From contig NZ_JODY01000026.1 of assembly GCF_000718015.1 (NCBI RefSeq), forward strand, positions 24,979-88,978: a stretch of DNA of 64,000 nt. The letters are read 5' to 3'. This document shows, one piece after another, positions 54,447 to 63,851 of this stretch (the first letter of the stretch is position 1; each line of letters begins with the position of its first letter). The notes under the pieces were generated by a model. The model was not told where the DNA came from. It saw only the letters and a list, made by a program, of their open reading frames with translations, and did no database searches. This DNA comes from Streptomyces catenulae (GTDB lineage: Bacteria > Actinomycetota > Actinomycetes > Streptomycetales > Streptomycetaceae). The position numbers were made by a program, and so were the translations under genes.

Positions 54447-55139
54447 ATGAAGCTGCTCTCCGTCAATGTCGGCAGGCCGCGCCCCAACCCGTGGAGGGGC
54501 GGGCGGGAGCCGGATGGGTGGACGGGGATCGACAAACGGCCGGTCGAGGGGGCGGTGGCGGTGGCGGCGCCCGGTGCGGAGGGGACGGGGGAGGTGGGTC
54601 TCGCCGGGGACCGGGTCTACGACGTGGCGCACCACGGCGGCGCCGACCAGGCCGTTTACGCGTATGCGCGGGAGGATCTGGACCGCTGGCAGCGGGAGTT
54701 GGGGCGGCCCCTGGGGAACGGCGCGTTCGGGGAGAACCTCACGACCGTCGGGGTGGACGTCAACGGCGCGCTGATCGGGGAGCGGTGGCGGGTCGGGGCG
54801 GATGTGGTGCTGGAGGTGTCGTGTCCGCGGATCCCGTGCGGGACGTTCCAGGGGTGGATGGGGCTGCGCGGCTGGAACCGGCGGTTCACACAGGCCGGGC
54901 TGCCGGGGGCGTATCTGCGGGTGATCACGCCGGGGGAGATCCGGGCCGGTGACCCGGTGGCGGTCGTGCGGCGGCCCGCGCACGGGGTGAGCGTGGCGTA
55001 CACGTTCCGCGCGGTGACGACGGAGGCGGAGTGGCTGCCGTCGCTGCTGGAAGTGGCGGAACTGCCCGCATTTGTGCGGGAGTTCGCGCGGGGGAGGGTG
55101 GAGAGGAGGCGGGGGAGGGGAGGTAGGGCTACGGAGTGA
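54447..55139 (+). CDS. MOSC-domain protein (YiiM-like)
   Basis: 230-residue protein with the MOSC fold related to the molybdenum cofactor sulfurase C-terminal domain. Landmarks are HHGGADQAVYAY, GENLTT and the Cys in CPRIPCGTFQGW. YiiM-type members help reduce N-hydroxylated compounds with molybdenum cofactor. ATG 54447. The C-terminal tail is Arg/Gly-rich. Confidence 0.88.
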   Translation: MKLLSVNVGRPRPNPWRGGREPDGWTGIDKRPVEGAVAVAAPGAEGTGEVGLAGDRVYDVAHHGGADQAVYAYAREDLDRWQRELGRPLGNGAFGENLTTVGVDVNGALIGERWRVGADVVLEVSCPRIPCGTFQGWMGLRGWNRRFTQAGLPGAYLRVITPGEIRAGDPVAVVRRPAHGVSVAYTFRAVTTEAEWLPSLLEVAELPAFVREFARGRVERRRGRGGRATE

Positions 55140-55222
55140 GCCGTCCGTGTGCGTCGATCCGTCTCGGGGGTGTGTGGCGGGACCCCGGGGGCGTGGGGCG
55201 GGTCGTGTCGGGCGGCGCGGCT

Positions 55223-55262
55223 CGCCCTGCCGAGGGCCGGCCCGCCCTGCCGAGGGCCGACC
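55223..55262. repeat. 20-bp tandem repeat, two copies
   Basis: CGCCCTGCCGAGGGCCGGCC at 55223-55242 is repeated at 55243-55262 with one change. It lies between convergent genes. Confidence 0.85.
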
Positions 55263-55274
55263 CGCCCCCGGTGG

Positions 55275-55733
55275 TCACCCCTCCGCCGCCTCCTGGCCCA
55301 GTGCCTCCGCCAGGGCGATCAGTACGCCGCCGGGGCCCCGTAGGTAGCAGAGCAGGTAGGCGTTCTCGAACTGGCTGATCTCGCCGAGGAGTTCGCCGCC
55401 GTGGGGGTGGAGGCGGGCGACCGTGTCGTGGATGTCGTCGACGGCGAACATCAGGCGGCAGGTGCCCAGGGTGGAGGGCGGGAGGTTCGGCGGGGTGGGG
55501 GTGAACGGGGGTGGGGAGTGGAAGGTGGTCAGTTCGAGGCGGGAGTGGCCGTCCGGGGTGCGCATCATCGCGATGTCGGAGCGGACGCCGGGGAGGCCGA
55601 AGATCCGGTCCACCCAGGGGCCCTCGATCGGGGCCGTGCCCTCCAGCTCCAGGCCGAGTTCGGTGAAGAACGCCTTGGCGGCCTCCATGTCGTCGACGAC
55701 GAGGCCGACGTTGTCCATCCGCTGAATCGCCAT
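55275..55733 (-). CDS. VOC-family (glyoxalase-like) protein
   Basis: 152-residue vicinal-oxygen-chelate protein with paired beta-alpha-beta units (DNVGLVVDDMEAAKAFFTELG and RLMFAVDDIHDTVARLHPHGG). Such proteins bind a metal and act on or sequester small molecules. ATG 55733. No substrate can be assigned. Confidence 0.85.
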   Translation of the reverse strand: MAIQRMDNVGLVVDDMEAAKAFFTELGLELEGTAPIEGPWVDRIFGLPGVRSDIAMMRTPDGHSRLELTTFHSPPPFTPTPPNLPPSTLGTCRLMFAVDDIHDTVARLHPHGGELLGEISQFENAYLLCYLRGPGGVLIALAEALGQEAAEG

Positions 55734-55893
55734 GGACGGATCGTAGGGCGGGCCACTGACAGTCGGCCGTATTCGGCGTCGGCGTACGGGTGAGGGGCCT
55801 CCGGGCGGGCCCGCCCCGTAGCCCTCCCCGGCGCCCGCCGAACGGCGAGGCCCCCACCGAGCCCCCCGTAACCCTCTCGTCCCCCTACTCCCC

Positions 55894-56826
55894 CTACTCC
55901 CCCAACCGCGCCAGCCCCCGCGCCTCCTGCCGTAGATACGTCCGCAGGGTGTCCGCGGCGGGGGACAGCGGGCGGTCCGCGGGGCGGGTGAGGCCGACGG
56001 CCTGGCTGATGGATTTGAGGGGGGTGTCGATGAGGCGGAGGTCCGGGTCCTGGGTGGCGAGGAGGAGGGGGAGGACGGCGAGGGCGTCGGTGGCGAGGAG
56101 GAAGTGGCGCAGGGTGGGCATGGAGGTGCACTCGACGCGGTCGTCGGGGAGTTCCAGGTCGGCGTGGGTGAACAGCTCCTCCAGCTCGGCGCGGAGCGCG
56201 GTCCGGTCGACCGGGAGCACCCACGGATAGCGGCGCAGCTCGGCCAGGGACGGCTGGCGCAGCCGGTGTACGGGGTGGTCGGTGCGGGCGGTGAGGCGGA
56301 CCGGTTCGCGGTAGAGCTGCTCCTGGGTGAGGCGGCGCGGCGGCTGCCCCGAGAGGCGGCCGACGATCAGATCGATCTCCCCGGAGAGGACCCCGGCGCG
56401 GAGCGTGTCCGGGGTGGCCTCGCGGACGACGACGGTGACCGCCGGATGCGCCCGCTTCAGCGCCGCCATCGCCCGCGGCAGCAGCAGGTTCGACCCGGCG
56501 AGATGGACGCCGACGGTCACCGAGCCGAGGTGACCGGCGGCGAGGTGGCCCAGCTCCGCGCCGGCCTGCCGCAGCTGGGCCAGGACCGCGCGGGCATGGC
56601 CGACGAACGACTCCCCGTACAGCGTCGGCGTCACCCCGCGGTGGTGCCGTTCGAACAGCGGCACCCCGAGGATCGTCTCCAGCTCGTGCAGGGCACGGGT
56701 GACGACGGGCTGGGTGATGTGCAGTTCCTGGGCGGCGCGGATGACGCTGCCCTGGTCGGCGATGGCGGTGACGAGGGTGAGGTGGCGCAGTTTCAGTCGG
56801 CCGTCGAGCAGCCTCTCGCTCTCCAT
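55894..56826 (-). CDS. LysR-family regulator of the aromatic catabolic operon
   Basis: 310-residue regulator with helix-turn-helix (GSVIRAAQELHITQPVVTRAL) and a substrate-binding domain. It resembles the PcaQ/GbpR group of LysR proteins that control aromatic degradation. Divergent from the 3-hydroxyanthranilate operon with 85 bp between. ATG 56826 is used; in-frame ATGs at 56853 and 56874 are alternatives and no strong ribosome site separates them. Likely activates the operon in response to an intermediate. Confidence 0.87.
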   Translation of the reverse strand: MESERLLDGRLKLRHLTLVTAIADQGSVIRAAQELHITQPVVTRALHELETILGVPLFERHHRGVTPTLYGESFVGHARAVLAQLRQAGAELGHLAAGHLGSVTVGVHLAGSNLLLPRAMAALKRAHPAVTVVVREATPDTLRAGVLSGEIDLIVGRLSGQPPRRLTQEQLYREPVRLTARTDHPVHRLRQPSLAELRRYPWVLPVDRTALRAELEELFTHADLELPDDRVECTSMPTLRHFLLATDALAVLPLLLATQDPDLRLIDTPLKSISQAVGLTRPADRPLSPAADTLRTYLRQEARGLARLGE

Positions 56827-56911
56827 GGGGTCACGGTATGCCCGTAGAGGCATCACAGGGAACGCAAAGAGCATTATTCAGGCATGGCTGACTCTCCCTA
56901 GCCTCGGCGTC

Positions 56912-58390
56912 ATGAGCCGCAGCACTTCGCTCCCCGTGCGGGAGATCCGCAATTTCGTGGACGGCGCCTTCGTGGACGGCGTGCGCTCCTTCGACCGGTT
57001 CAGCCCGGTGGACGGCGCGCTCGTCGGCAAGGTGCACGAGGCGGACGAGATCCTCGTCGACGTCGCCGTCCGGGCCGCCCGCCGCGCCCTGACCGGACCC
57101 TGGGGCGACACCACCGTCCCCGAGCGCGCCGAACTGATGCGGCGGATCGCCGACGTCATCGACCGGCGCGCCGACGAACTGGTCGCCGCCGAGGTCGCCG
57201 ACACCGGTAAGCCGCTGGCGATGGCCCGGGACCTGGACGTGGCCCGTGCCGCCGCGAACTTCCGGGCGTTCGCCGACACCGTCGCCGCCGCGGGCCTCGA
57301 CTCCTTCCTCACCGAACTGCCCGGCGGGCGCACCGCGCTGAACTACGCGGTGCGCCGACCGCTCGGCGTCGTCGCGGTCATCGTGCCGTGGAACCTCCCG
57401 CTGCTCCTCCTCACCTGGAAGCTCGCACCGGCCCTGGCCTGCGGTAACGCCGTGGTCGTCAAGCCGTCGGAGCTGACGCCCTCCTCCGCGACGCTGCTGG
57501 CGGAGATCCTGAAGGAAGCCGGGCTGCCGGACGGCGTCTGCAATGTGGTGCACGGCTTCGGCCCGGACTCCGCGGGCGCCTTCCTCGCCGGACACCCGGA
57601 CGTGGACGGGGTGACGTTCACCGGCGAGTCCGCCACCGGTACGGCGATCATGCGGGCGGCGTCGCCGGGCGTGCGGCCGGTCTCGTTCGAACTGGGCGGC
57701 AAGAACGCCGCGCTGGTCTTCGACGACGCGGATGTGGCGCGGACGGTGGACGGGCTGGCCCGGTCGGTGTTCACCAACACCGGGCAGGTCTGCCTGTGCA
57801 CCGAGCGGATCTACGTACAGCGGCCACTCTTCGACGAGGTCGCCGCGGGGCTCGCGCAGCGCGCCCGTGAGCTGCGCCCCGGACGCCCCGAGGACCCGGC
57901 GACCACCACCGGACCGCTGATCTCCCAGGGCCACCGCAAGAAGGTCCTGGGCTACCTCGAACTCGCCCGCAGCGAGGGTGCGGAGGTGCTGACCGGCGGC
58001 GGCGTCCCCGGGATGGGCGCGGATCTGGACGGCGGCGCGTGGATCGAGCCGACGCTGTGGACGGGGCTCGAGCACACCTCGCGCACCATGCGGGAGGAGA
58101 TCTTCGGGCCGGTCGCCGGGCTCATCCCGTTCGACACCGAGGAGGAGGCCGTCCGGCTGGCGAACGACACCCCGTACGGGCTGGCGTCCTGCGTCTGGAC
58201 CCGGGACCTGGAGCGCGGCCACCGCGTCGCGCAGCGGATGCGGACCGGGATGGCCTGGGTCAACACCTGGTACCTGCGCGATCTGCGCTCGCCCTTCGGC
58301 GGCACCGGCCTCTCCGGCATCGGCCGCGAGGGCGGCACACACTCCCTGCACTTCTACACCGAGCCGACGAATGTGTGCGTACAGCTGTGA
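56912..58390 (+). CDS. nbaE: 2-aminomuconate semialdehyde dehydrogenase
   Basis: 492-residue NAD-dependent aldehyde dehydrogenase. Catalytic Cys in NTGQVCLCTER, Glu in FELGGKNAAL, and a cofactor-site block VIVPWNLPLLLLTWK. By context it oxidises 2-aminomuconate 6-semialdehyde to 2-aminomuconate in 3-hydroxyanthranilate breakdown; 2-hydroxymuconic semialdehyde is also a usual substrate of this group. ATG 56912. First gene of a six-gene operon. Confidence 0.9.
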   Translation: MSRSTSLPVREIRNFVDGAFVDGVRSFDRFSPVDGALVGKVHEADEILVDVAVRAARRALTGPWGDTTVPERAELMRRIADVIDRRADELVAAEVADTGKPLAMARDLDVARAAANFRAFADTVAAAGLDSFLTELPGGRTALNYAVRRPLGVVAVIVPWNLPLLLLTWKLAPALACGNAVVVKPSELTPSSATLLAEILKEAGLPDGVCNVVHGFGPDSAGAFLAGHPDVDGVTFTGESATGTAIMRAASPGVRPVSFELGGKNAALVFDDADVARTVDGLARSVFTNTGQVCLCTERIYVQRPLFDEVAAGLAQRARELRPGRPEDPATTTGPLISQGHRKKVLGYLELARSEGAEVLTGGGVPGMGADLDGGAWIEPTLWTGLEHTSRTMREEIFGPVAGLIPFDTEEEAVRLANDTPYGLASCVWTRDLERGHRVAQRMRTGMAWVNTWYLRDLRSPFGGTGLSGIGREGGTHSLHFYTEPTNVCVQL

Positions 58391-59265
58391 GCGACGGACA
58401 CCGCCAACAGGGCGCGTACTGCGGTGAGTTGATCGCCGAGCGGGCCGGTACGGAGGAGATCGCGGCCGCCGCCGCGCGACTGCGGGCCGCCGCCGCGAGC
58501 GGGGTGCCCTGTGCGCCCGTACGGGATCTGATCGGCGGGTGGGACCAGGACGCGGCGTACGCGGTGCAGCGGGCGGTGCTCGACGGGCGGCTCGCGGACG
58601 GGGCGCGGCGGGTCGGCCACAAGATCGGGCTGACCTCCGCGGCCGTACAGCGGCAGTTCGGGGTCCACGCACCGGATTGCGGGGTACTCCTCGACAGCAT
58701 GGTCCACACCGACCGGGAACCGCTCGACCTGGGGCTTTTCCTACAGCCGCGGATCGAGGCGGAGGTCGCGTTCGTCCTCGGCAGGGACCTGGAAGGACCG
58801 TGGGTGACGGCGGCGGAGGTGATCGCGGCGACCGATTTCCTGCTGCCCGCGCTGGAGATCGCCGACTCGCGGATCGCCGACTGGGACATCCGGATCACCG
58901 ACACGGTCGCCGACAACGCCTCCGGCGGCGCCGTCGTCCTCGGCACCACCCCGCGACCGCTCGCCGCGGTCGACCTGCCGGGCCTCGGCATGGCCCTCGA
59001 CCACCGCGGCGAGACCGTCTCCACCGGCTCCGGCGCCGCCTGCCTCGGCACCCCGGTCGCCGCCGTCACCTGGCTCGCCCGCGCGGCGGCCCGCCGCGGC
59101 GACCCGCTGCGCGCCGGTGACCTCGTCCTCTCCGGGGCGCTCGGCCCGATGGTGCCGGTCACCGGTCCCGGCGTGTTCCGCGCCCGCCTGGACGGGCTGG
59201 GCGAGGTCCACGCGGACCTCGTACGGGCGGACGCCGCCGACGCCACCGAGGGGAGCGCGTCATGA
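58387..59265 (+). CDS. nbaH: 2-oxopent-4-enoate hydratase
   Basis: 292-residue member of the hydratase/decarboxylase family (XylJ/MhpD type). It adds water to 2-hydroxypenta-2,4-dienoate. Metal-binding acids are visible in PRIEAEVAF and in PALEIADSRI. GTG 58387 overlaps the dehydrogenase stop (GTGA). Paired with the homologous decarboxylase gene downstream, with which it usually forms a complex. Assignment between hydratase and decarboxylase is by closest resemblance. Confidence 0.85.
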   Translation: MSDGHRQQGAYCGELIAERAGTEEIAAAAARLRAAAASGVPCAPVRDLIGGWDQDAAYAVQRAVLDGRLADGARRVGHKIGLTSAAVQRQFGVHAPDCGVLLDSMVHTDREPLDLGLFLQPRIEAEVAFVLGRDLEGPWVTAAEVIAATDFLLPALEIADSRIADWDIRITDTVADNASGGAVVLGTTPRPLAAVDLPGLGMALDHRGETVSTGSGAACLGTPVAAVTWLARAAARRGDPLRAGDLVLSGALGPMVPVTGPGVFRARLDGLGEVHADLVRADAADATEGSAS

Positions 59266-59296
59266 TCGCCCCCGCCGCCAGAGAGGAATCCGCCGT

Positions 59297-60142
59297 ATGA
59301 ACGCCCCCGTGACCGAAGCCGGTTGGGATCTCGCCGAGGCCGCCGCGGTGCTGGACGCCGCGGCCACCGGCGCCGCCCCCGTCGCCCAGCTCACCGCCAC
59401 CGCGCCGCTCGGCCTCGACGCGGCGTACGACGTGCAGCGGCTGCTGATCGAGCGGCGTACCGCCCGCGGTGAGCGGCCCAGCGGCGTCAAGCTCGGCTTC
59501 ACCAGCCGCACCAAGGCGGCCCAGATGGGCGTCTTCGACGTCATCTTCGGCCGCCTCACCGACGCCATGCGGCTGCCCGACGGCGCCCGGATCTCCCTGG
59601 ACGCCTATGTCCATCCGCGCGTCGAACCCGAGGTCGCCTTCCGGCTCGCGGTGGACGTGGGCCCCGGGGACACCGTCGATCCGGAGGCGGCGGTCGATGC
59701 CGTCGCCCCGGCGCTGGAGATCATCGACAGCCGGTACCGCGACTTCCGCTTCACCCTGGAGGACGTGGTCGCCGACAACACCTCCGCCGCCGGATACGTC
59801 CTCGGGCCCTGGATCGCGCTCGCCGACGCCGGGGACCTCGCCAACCGCGGCGTCCGGCTGGAGATCGACGGGCGCACCGCCGACACCGGCTCCACCGCCG
59901 CGATCCTCGGCCACCCGCTGCGCGCCGTCCACGCCGCGCTCCGCCGCGCCCGCGAGCTGGGCCACCCGCTGCGCGCCGGGGACGTGCTGCTGGCCGGAGC
60001 CGCCACCCCCGCCGTCGCCCTCACCCCGGGCAGCCACATCGAGGCCACCGTCACCGGACTCGGCCGCGCCGCCTTCACGGTGGCGGACGCCACGGCGGAC
60101 GGGGCCACCGCGCCCGCCGCAACGATCAGGAACCCTTCATGA
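59297..60142 (+). CDS. nbaG: 4-oxalocrotonate decarboxylase
   Basis: 281-residue protein of the same fold as the preceding gene ([22 protein letters not shown]). The [18 protein letters not shown] stretch matches XylI/DmpH decarboxylases. It would remove CO2 from 4-oxalocrotonate made by the deaminase. ATG 59297. Next gene starts within its stop codon (ATGA). Confidence 0.86.
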   Translation: MNAPVTEAGWDLAEAAAVLDAAATGAAPVAQLTATAPLGLDAAYDVQRLLIERRTARGERPSGVKLGFTSRTKAAQMGVFDVIFGRLTDAMRLPDGARISLDAYVHPRVEPEVAFRLAVDVGPGDTVDPEAAVDAVAPALEIIDSRYRDFRFTLEDVVADNTSAAGYVLGPWIALADAGDLANRGVRLEIDGRTADTGSTAAILGHPLRAVHAALRRARELGHPLRAGDVLLAGAATPAVALTPGSHIEATVTGLGRAAFTVADATADGATAPAATIRNPS

Positions 60143-60558
60143 GCAATGACGGCATCGTCGTCCCCGGGAAGGCCACCCCCCGCGGCCGCTTCCCCCATGT
60201 GAAGACCGCCGGGGACCTGGTGTTCTTCTCCGGAACCAGCAGCCGCAGGCCGGACAACACCATCGCCGGTGCCACCGCCGACGACATGGGCGCCACCACC
60301 CTCAACATCCGGGAGCAGACCCGCGCGGTCCTCGCCAACGTCCGCGAGGTGCTGGCCGCCGCCGGAGCCACCCTCGACGACCTCGTCCAGGTCACCGCGT
60401 ACCTGGTGAACATGAACGACTTCGCGGGCTACAACGCCGTCTGGGCCGAGCACTTCGACGAGCGCGGGCCCACCCGCACCACCGTCGCCGTTCACCAACT
60501 GCCCCACCCGCACCTGCTCATCGAGATCCAGGGCATCGCCCACCGGCCACACCCCTAG
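60139..60558 (+). CDS. nbaF: 2-aminomuconate deaminase (RidA family)
   Basis: 139-residue RidA-family protein. It has [27 protein letters not shown] and the family C-terminal block, in a subgroup used for 2-aminomuconate deaminase (AmnD/NbaF). It hydrolyses the 2-amino group to give 4-oxalocrotonate and ammonia. ATG 60139 is coupled to the decarboxylase gene. Its position between the decarboxylase and the dioxygenase supports the assignment. Confidence 0.88.
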   Translation: MSNDGIVVPGKATPRGRFPHVKTAGDLVFFSGTSSRRPDNTIAGATADDMGATTLNIREQTRAVLANVREVLAAAGATLDDLVQVTAYLVNMNDFAGYNAVWAEHFDERGPTRTTVAVHQLPHPHLLIEIQGIAHRPHP

Positions 60559-60607
60559 GGTTCCGTCCGGCCCGCACCCCCTCCGTACCGCCAACCCGAG
60601 GAGCACG

Positions 60608-61141
60608 ATGGACCTGCCTCCGGTCATCAACTTCGCCCAGTGGGTACGCGACCACGCCGACGACCTCAAGCCGCCCGTGAACAACCGGCAGATCTGGGAC
60701 GGCACCAGCGACTTCATCGTCCAGGTCGTCGGCGGCCCCAACGCCCGCACCGACTACCACCTGGAGCCGTACGAGGAGTGGTTCTACCAGGTCAAGGGCG
60801 CCATGCACATCAACGTCATGGTCGACGGACGGCCCCGGCGGATCGACGTCCGCGAGGGCGAGATGTTCCTGCTGCCCGGCGGCGTCCCGCACTCCCCGCA
60901 GCGCCCCGAGCCCGGCTCCGTCGGGCTGGTCGTCGAACGCGTCCGGGACGAGGGCACCCTGGAGCGCTTCCAGTGGTACTGCCCCGGCTGCCACGCCCTC
61001 GTCCACGACGTGGAACTCCAGGTCCGCGACATCGTCCGCGACCTCCCCCCGGTCTTCGCCGCCTTCCACGGCGACGACCGGGCCCGAACCTGCCGCGCCT
61101 GCGGCACCCTGCACCCCGGCAAGAGCGGAACCGCACCGTGA
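60608..61141 (+). CDS. nbaC: 3-hydroxyanthranilate 3,4-dioxygenase
   Basis: 177-residue cupin Fe(II) dioxygenase that opens the ring of 3-hydroxyanthranilate. Iron ligands fit His and Glu in DYHLEPYEEWFYQ and His in GVPHSPQRP. A C-terminal rubredoxin-like iron site is formed by CPGC and CRAC, typical of the bacterial form. ATG 60608 after GAGGAGCACG. It is the ring-cleavage step of this operon. Confidence 0.93.
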   Translation: MDLPPVINFAQWVRDHADDLKPPVNNRQIWDGTSDFIVQVVGGPNARTDYHLEPYEEWFYQVKGAMHINVMVDGRPRRIDVREGEMFLLPGGVPHSPQRPEPGSVGLVVERVRDEGTLERFQWYCPGCHALVHDVELQVRDIVRDLPPVFAAFHGDDRARTCRACGTLHPGKSGTAP

Positions 61142-62175
61142 ACAGACCCACCCCCGACCCCCTCGCGCACGCCTCCCGTATCGACGTCCACACCCACTAC
61201 GTGCCGCTCGGCTGGCCCGATCTGGCGACCGCCGCCGGGCCCGCCACCGACTGGCCCTGGCTCCGCGTCACCTCCGAACGCGACGCCATGATCATGGTCG
61301 GCTCCCGGGAGTTCCGCCGGATCGGCGCCGACTGCTGGGACGCCGAAACCCGCCTCGCCGACATGGCAGCCGACGGCATCGACGCCCAGGTCGTCTCGCC
61401 CACACCGGTCTTCTTCCACTACGACCGCCCCGCCGACCAGGCGATCAAGGTCGCACGGATCTTCAACGACCTCGCCCTGGAGATCTGCGCCCCCGCCCCC
61501 GGACGGCTGCTGCCCTTCGCACAGGTCCCGCTCCAGGACCCGGACGCCGCCTGCCGCGAACTCGACCGCTGCCTCGCCAACGGCCACCTGGGCGTGGAGA
61601 TCGGCAACCACGTCGGCGACCGCGACCTCGACGACGAGGGCATCGTCACCTTCCTCCAGCACTGCGCCGACCGCGGCGCCCCCGTCTTCGTCCACCCCTG
61701 GGACATGCCGAACTCCCCGCGGCTGGACCGCTGGATGGCCCGGTGGCTGACCGGGATGCCCGCCGAGACCCATCTCTCGGTGCTCGCCCTCGTCCTCGGC
61801 GGCGTCTTCGACCGGGTCCCCGACACCTTGCGGATCTGCTTCGCGCACGGCGGCGGCTCCTTCGCGTTCTGGCTCGGCCGCCTGGAGAACGCCTGGCACC
61901 GCCGCCCCGACGCCGTCGCCACCTCCGCACTGCCGCCCTCCCACTACACCGACCGCTTCTCCGTCGACTCGGTCGTCTTCGAACCCGCCGCGCTGCGCAC
62001 CCTCGTCGACACCCTCGGCGCGAGCCAGGTCATGGTCGGCAGCGACTACCCGTACCCGCTGGGGGAGCGGCCCGTCGGCGCCGTCGTCCACCGCTCCGAC
62101 TTCCTGGACGACACCGCGCGCACGGCGCTCCTCGGCGGCAACGCCCGGCGGTTCCTGGGGCTGCCACCGCTCTGA
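61138..62175 (+). CDS. nbaD: 2-amino-3-carboxymuconate 6-semialdehyde decarboxylase
   Basis: 345-residue amidohydrolase-fold decarboxylase. Zinc ligands lie in DVHTHYVPLG, FVHPWDMP and FAHGGGSFAF, with Asp in VGSDYPYP. It acts on the unstable product of the dioxygenase and diverts it from quinolinate to the meta-cleavage route. GTG 61138 overlaps the dioxygenase stop. Last gene of the operon. Confidence 0.93.
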   Translation: MNRPTPDPLAHASRIDVHTHYVPLGWPDLATAAGPATDWPWLRVTSERDAMIMVGSREFRRIGADCWDAETRLADMAADGIDAQVVSPTPVFFHYDRPADQAIKVARIFNDLALEICAPAPGRLLPFAQVPLQDPDAACRELDRCLANGHLGVEIGNHVGDRDLDDEGIVTFLQHCADRGAPVFVHPWDMPNSPRLDRWMARWLTGMPAETHLSVLALVLGGVFDRVPDTLRICFAHGGGSFAFWLGRLENAWHRRPDAVATSALPPSHYTDRFSVDSVVFEPAALRTLVDTLGASQVMVGSDYPYPLGERPVGAVVHRSDFLDDTARTALLGGNARRFLGLPPL

Positions 62176-62383
62176 ACGCACGGGCCCCCGGCCGCCGACC
62201 GGCCCGCACACCCCGCGCCGCCCGCCCGCGGCCGACCGCCCGCACGTTGACCGGAAACCTCCCGGTGGCCGCGTCCGTTCCGCCTCCCCCGGACGGACCG
62301 GCCGCCGGGATCCGTACGTTGTACCCGGACCGCAGCCACCGGGCCCGTACCGCCGCCCGCCCCGTACCGAAGGAGACCCGCCT

Positions 62384-63658
62384 GTGAACAGCGCACCGGG
62401 ACACGTCGTCGACGTCCCCACCGACCGGGGGAACGTGCCGGTCCGCCGCACCGGACCCCTCCGCTACGCCACCGCCGACCGCTTCCGGCCGCCGGTCCTT
62501 GTCCCCGCGGGCGGCGACGTCCCGGTGTCCGGCGCGATGTGCCCGCAGCCGCCGTCCCGCCTCGAAGCCGTGATGGGCCCCTCCCGGAACCTGCCGCAGG
62601 ACGAGGACTGCCTGCACCTGCGCATCACCGCCCCGGCGACGCCCGCGGGCCCCCGGCCCGTCCTCGTCTTCCTGCACGGCGGCGGCTTCTCCAGCGGCTC
62701 CGGACTGCTCGACTGGTACGACGGCGCCCGGATCAGCGCCGAGGGCGATCTCGTCGTCGTCTCCGTCAACTACCGCCTCGGCCCGCTCGGCTTCCTCCGC
62801 CACCCGGACGTCGCCGCCGGGAACCTCGGCCTCCTCGACCAACTCGCCGCACTGCGCTGGGTGGCCGAGAACATCGCCCGGCACGGCGGCGACCCGGCAC
62901 AGGTCACCGTCGCCGGACAGTCCGCCGGGGCGATCTCCCTGGCCCTGCTGCTGCGCCACCCCGACACCCCGCGCCTGCTGCGCCGCGCCATCCTCCAGAG
63001 CCCGGTCCTCGGCCCGCTCCAGACCGACCTCGCCGCGGCCGAGGCGGACGGCGCGGCCTTCCTCGCGGCGCTGGACGGCGACCCGTTCACCGCCCCGGCC
63101 GAAGCCCTGCTCACCGCCCGTACGGCCGCCGCCGCCCACGCCGTGGAACGTACCGGCAGCCGGGTCACCCCGCCGTTCTCCCCGGTCGTCGGCGCCGACC
63201 CGGTCCCCGCCACGCCGCCCGCCACCGGACTCGAAGGCGTCGACCTGCTCATCGGCTGGAACCACGAGGAGCTGACCGCCTTCGGCCTGAGCCGCGCCGC
63301 CGCCCGCGCCGCCGAGGGCCCGACCTTCGCCGCCCCGGTCGCGGAGTTCGGCGCCTGGGCCACCTCCGCGGGCGCCCGGGTCACCACCTACCGCCTCGAC
63401 TGGGAGCCCGCGGGCTCCCCGTTCGGCGCCGTCCACTGCCTGGAACTGCCGCTGCTCCTCGGCGACGGGGCGGCGTGGCGGGACGCGCCGATGCTCGGCG
63501 ACGTCCCGTGGTCCGACGTGGACGAGTTCGGCCGGGTGCTGCGCGGCGAGTGGGCGGCCTTCGCCCGCACCGGGGAGGTCGACCCGGCGGCGACGGAGGG
63601 CCACCCGATCAGCTGGGGACTGGGCCCGCAGACCCCACCGACCAGCCCCAACTCGTAG
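62384..63658 (+). CDS. Type B carboxylesterase
   Basis: 424-residue esterase of the alpha/beta hydrolase fold. Oxyanion motif LHGGGFSSG, nucleophile in VAGQSAGAIS, family block EDCLHL near residue 75. No signal peptide is seen. GTG 62384 with AAGGAG upstream. Follows the aromatic operon after 208 bp with its own spacing, so it need not belong to it. Could release aromatic acids from esters, but this is speculative. Confidence 0.87.
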   Translation: MNSAPGHVVDVPTDRGNVPVRRTGPLRYATADRFRPPVLVPAGGDVPVSGAMCPQPPSRLEAVMGPSRNLPQDEDCLHLRITAPATPAGPRPVLVFLHGGGFSSGSGLLDWYDGARISAEGDLVVVSVNYRLGPLGFLRHPDVAAGNLGLLDQLAALRWVAENIARHGGDPAQVTVAGQSAGAISLALLLRHPDTPRLLRRAILQSPVLGPLQTDLAAAEADGAAFLAALDGDPFTAPAEALLTARTAAAAHAVERTGSRVTPPFSPVVGADPVPATPPATGLEGVDLLIGWNHEELTAFGLSRAAARAAEGPTFAAPVAEFGAWATSAGARVTTYRLDWEPAGSPFGAVHCLELPLLLGDGAAWRDAPMLGDVPWSDVDEFGRVLRGEWAAFARTGEVDPAATEGHPISWGLGPQTPPTSPNS

Positions 63659-63794
63659 ACCCCGGGCCGCCCACCGACCGCCCACCGACAGCCCGGCGCC
63701 TGCCCACCGACCGCCCACCGACCGCCCGCTGACCGTCTGCCGCCCGCCGCCCGCCCATTGACCGCTCACCGGCCGCCCGCCGCGCCCGGTGGGC
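63659..63794. repeat. Degenerate short tandem repeats after the esterase gene
   Basis: Repeated CCCACCGACCG-like units of about 9-11 bp with decay (63670-63780). No gene is supported. Purpose unknown. Confidence 0.6.
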
Positions 63795-63813
63795 TGTACG
63801 GTCACGCCGTACA
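63795..63813. promoter_or_regulatory. Inverted repeat TGTACGG/CCGTACA
   Basis: Perfect 7-bp arms with a 5-bp spacer (63802-63806). Size and symmetry suit a TetR-type operator, but no gene start is seen next to it in the window. Confidence 0.35.
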
Positions 63814-63819
63814 CCATGT

Positions 63820-63851
63820 GGCCCCGCACGGACCCCCGACCGTGCGGGGCC
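63820..63851. terminator. Strong hairpin terminator
   Basis: Perfect 12-bp stem GGCCCCGCACGG/CCGTGCGGGGCC with an 8-nt loop. May stop transcription from the esterase side and from a gene beyond the right edge. Nothing convincing is seen in 63852-64000. Confidence 0.65.

Noticed and set aside
53898..54983. 361-codon minus-strand open frame opposite the MOSC gene
   Set aside because: Pro/Arg/His-rich shadow frame. The plus-strand genes at 53805, 54119 and 54447 have sites, couplings and a known domain.
55223..55262. CRISPR-like repeat
   Set aside because: Only two adjacent copies with no spacer between. No cas genes and no repeat-spacer array occur in the window.
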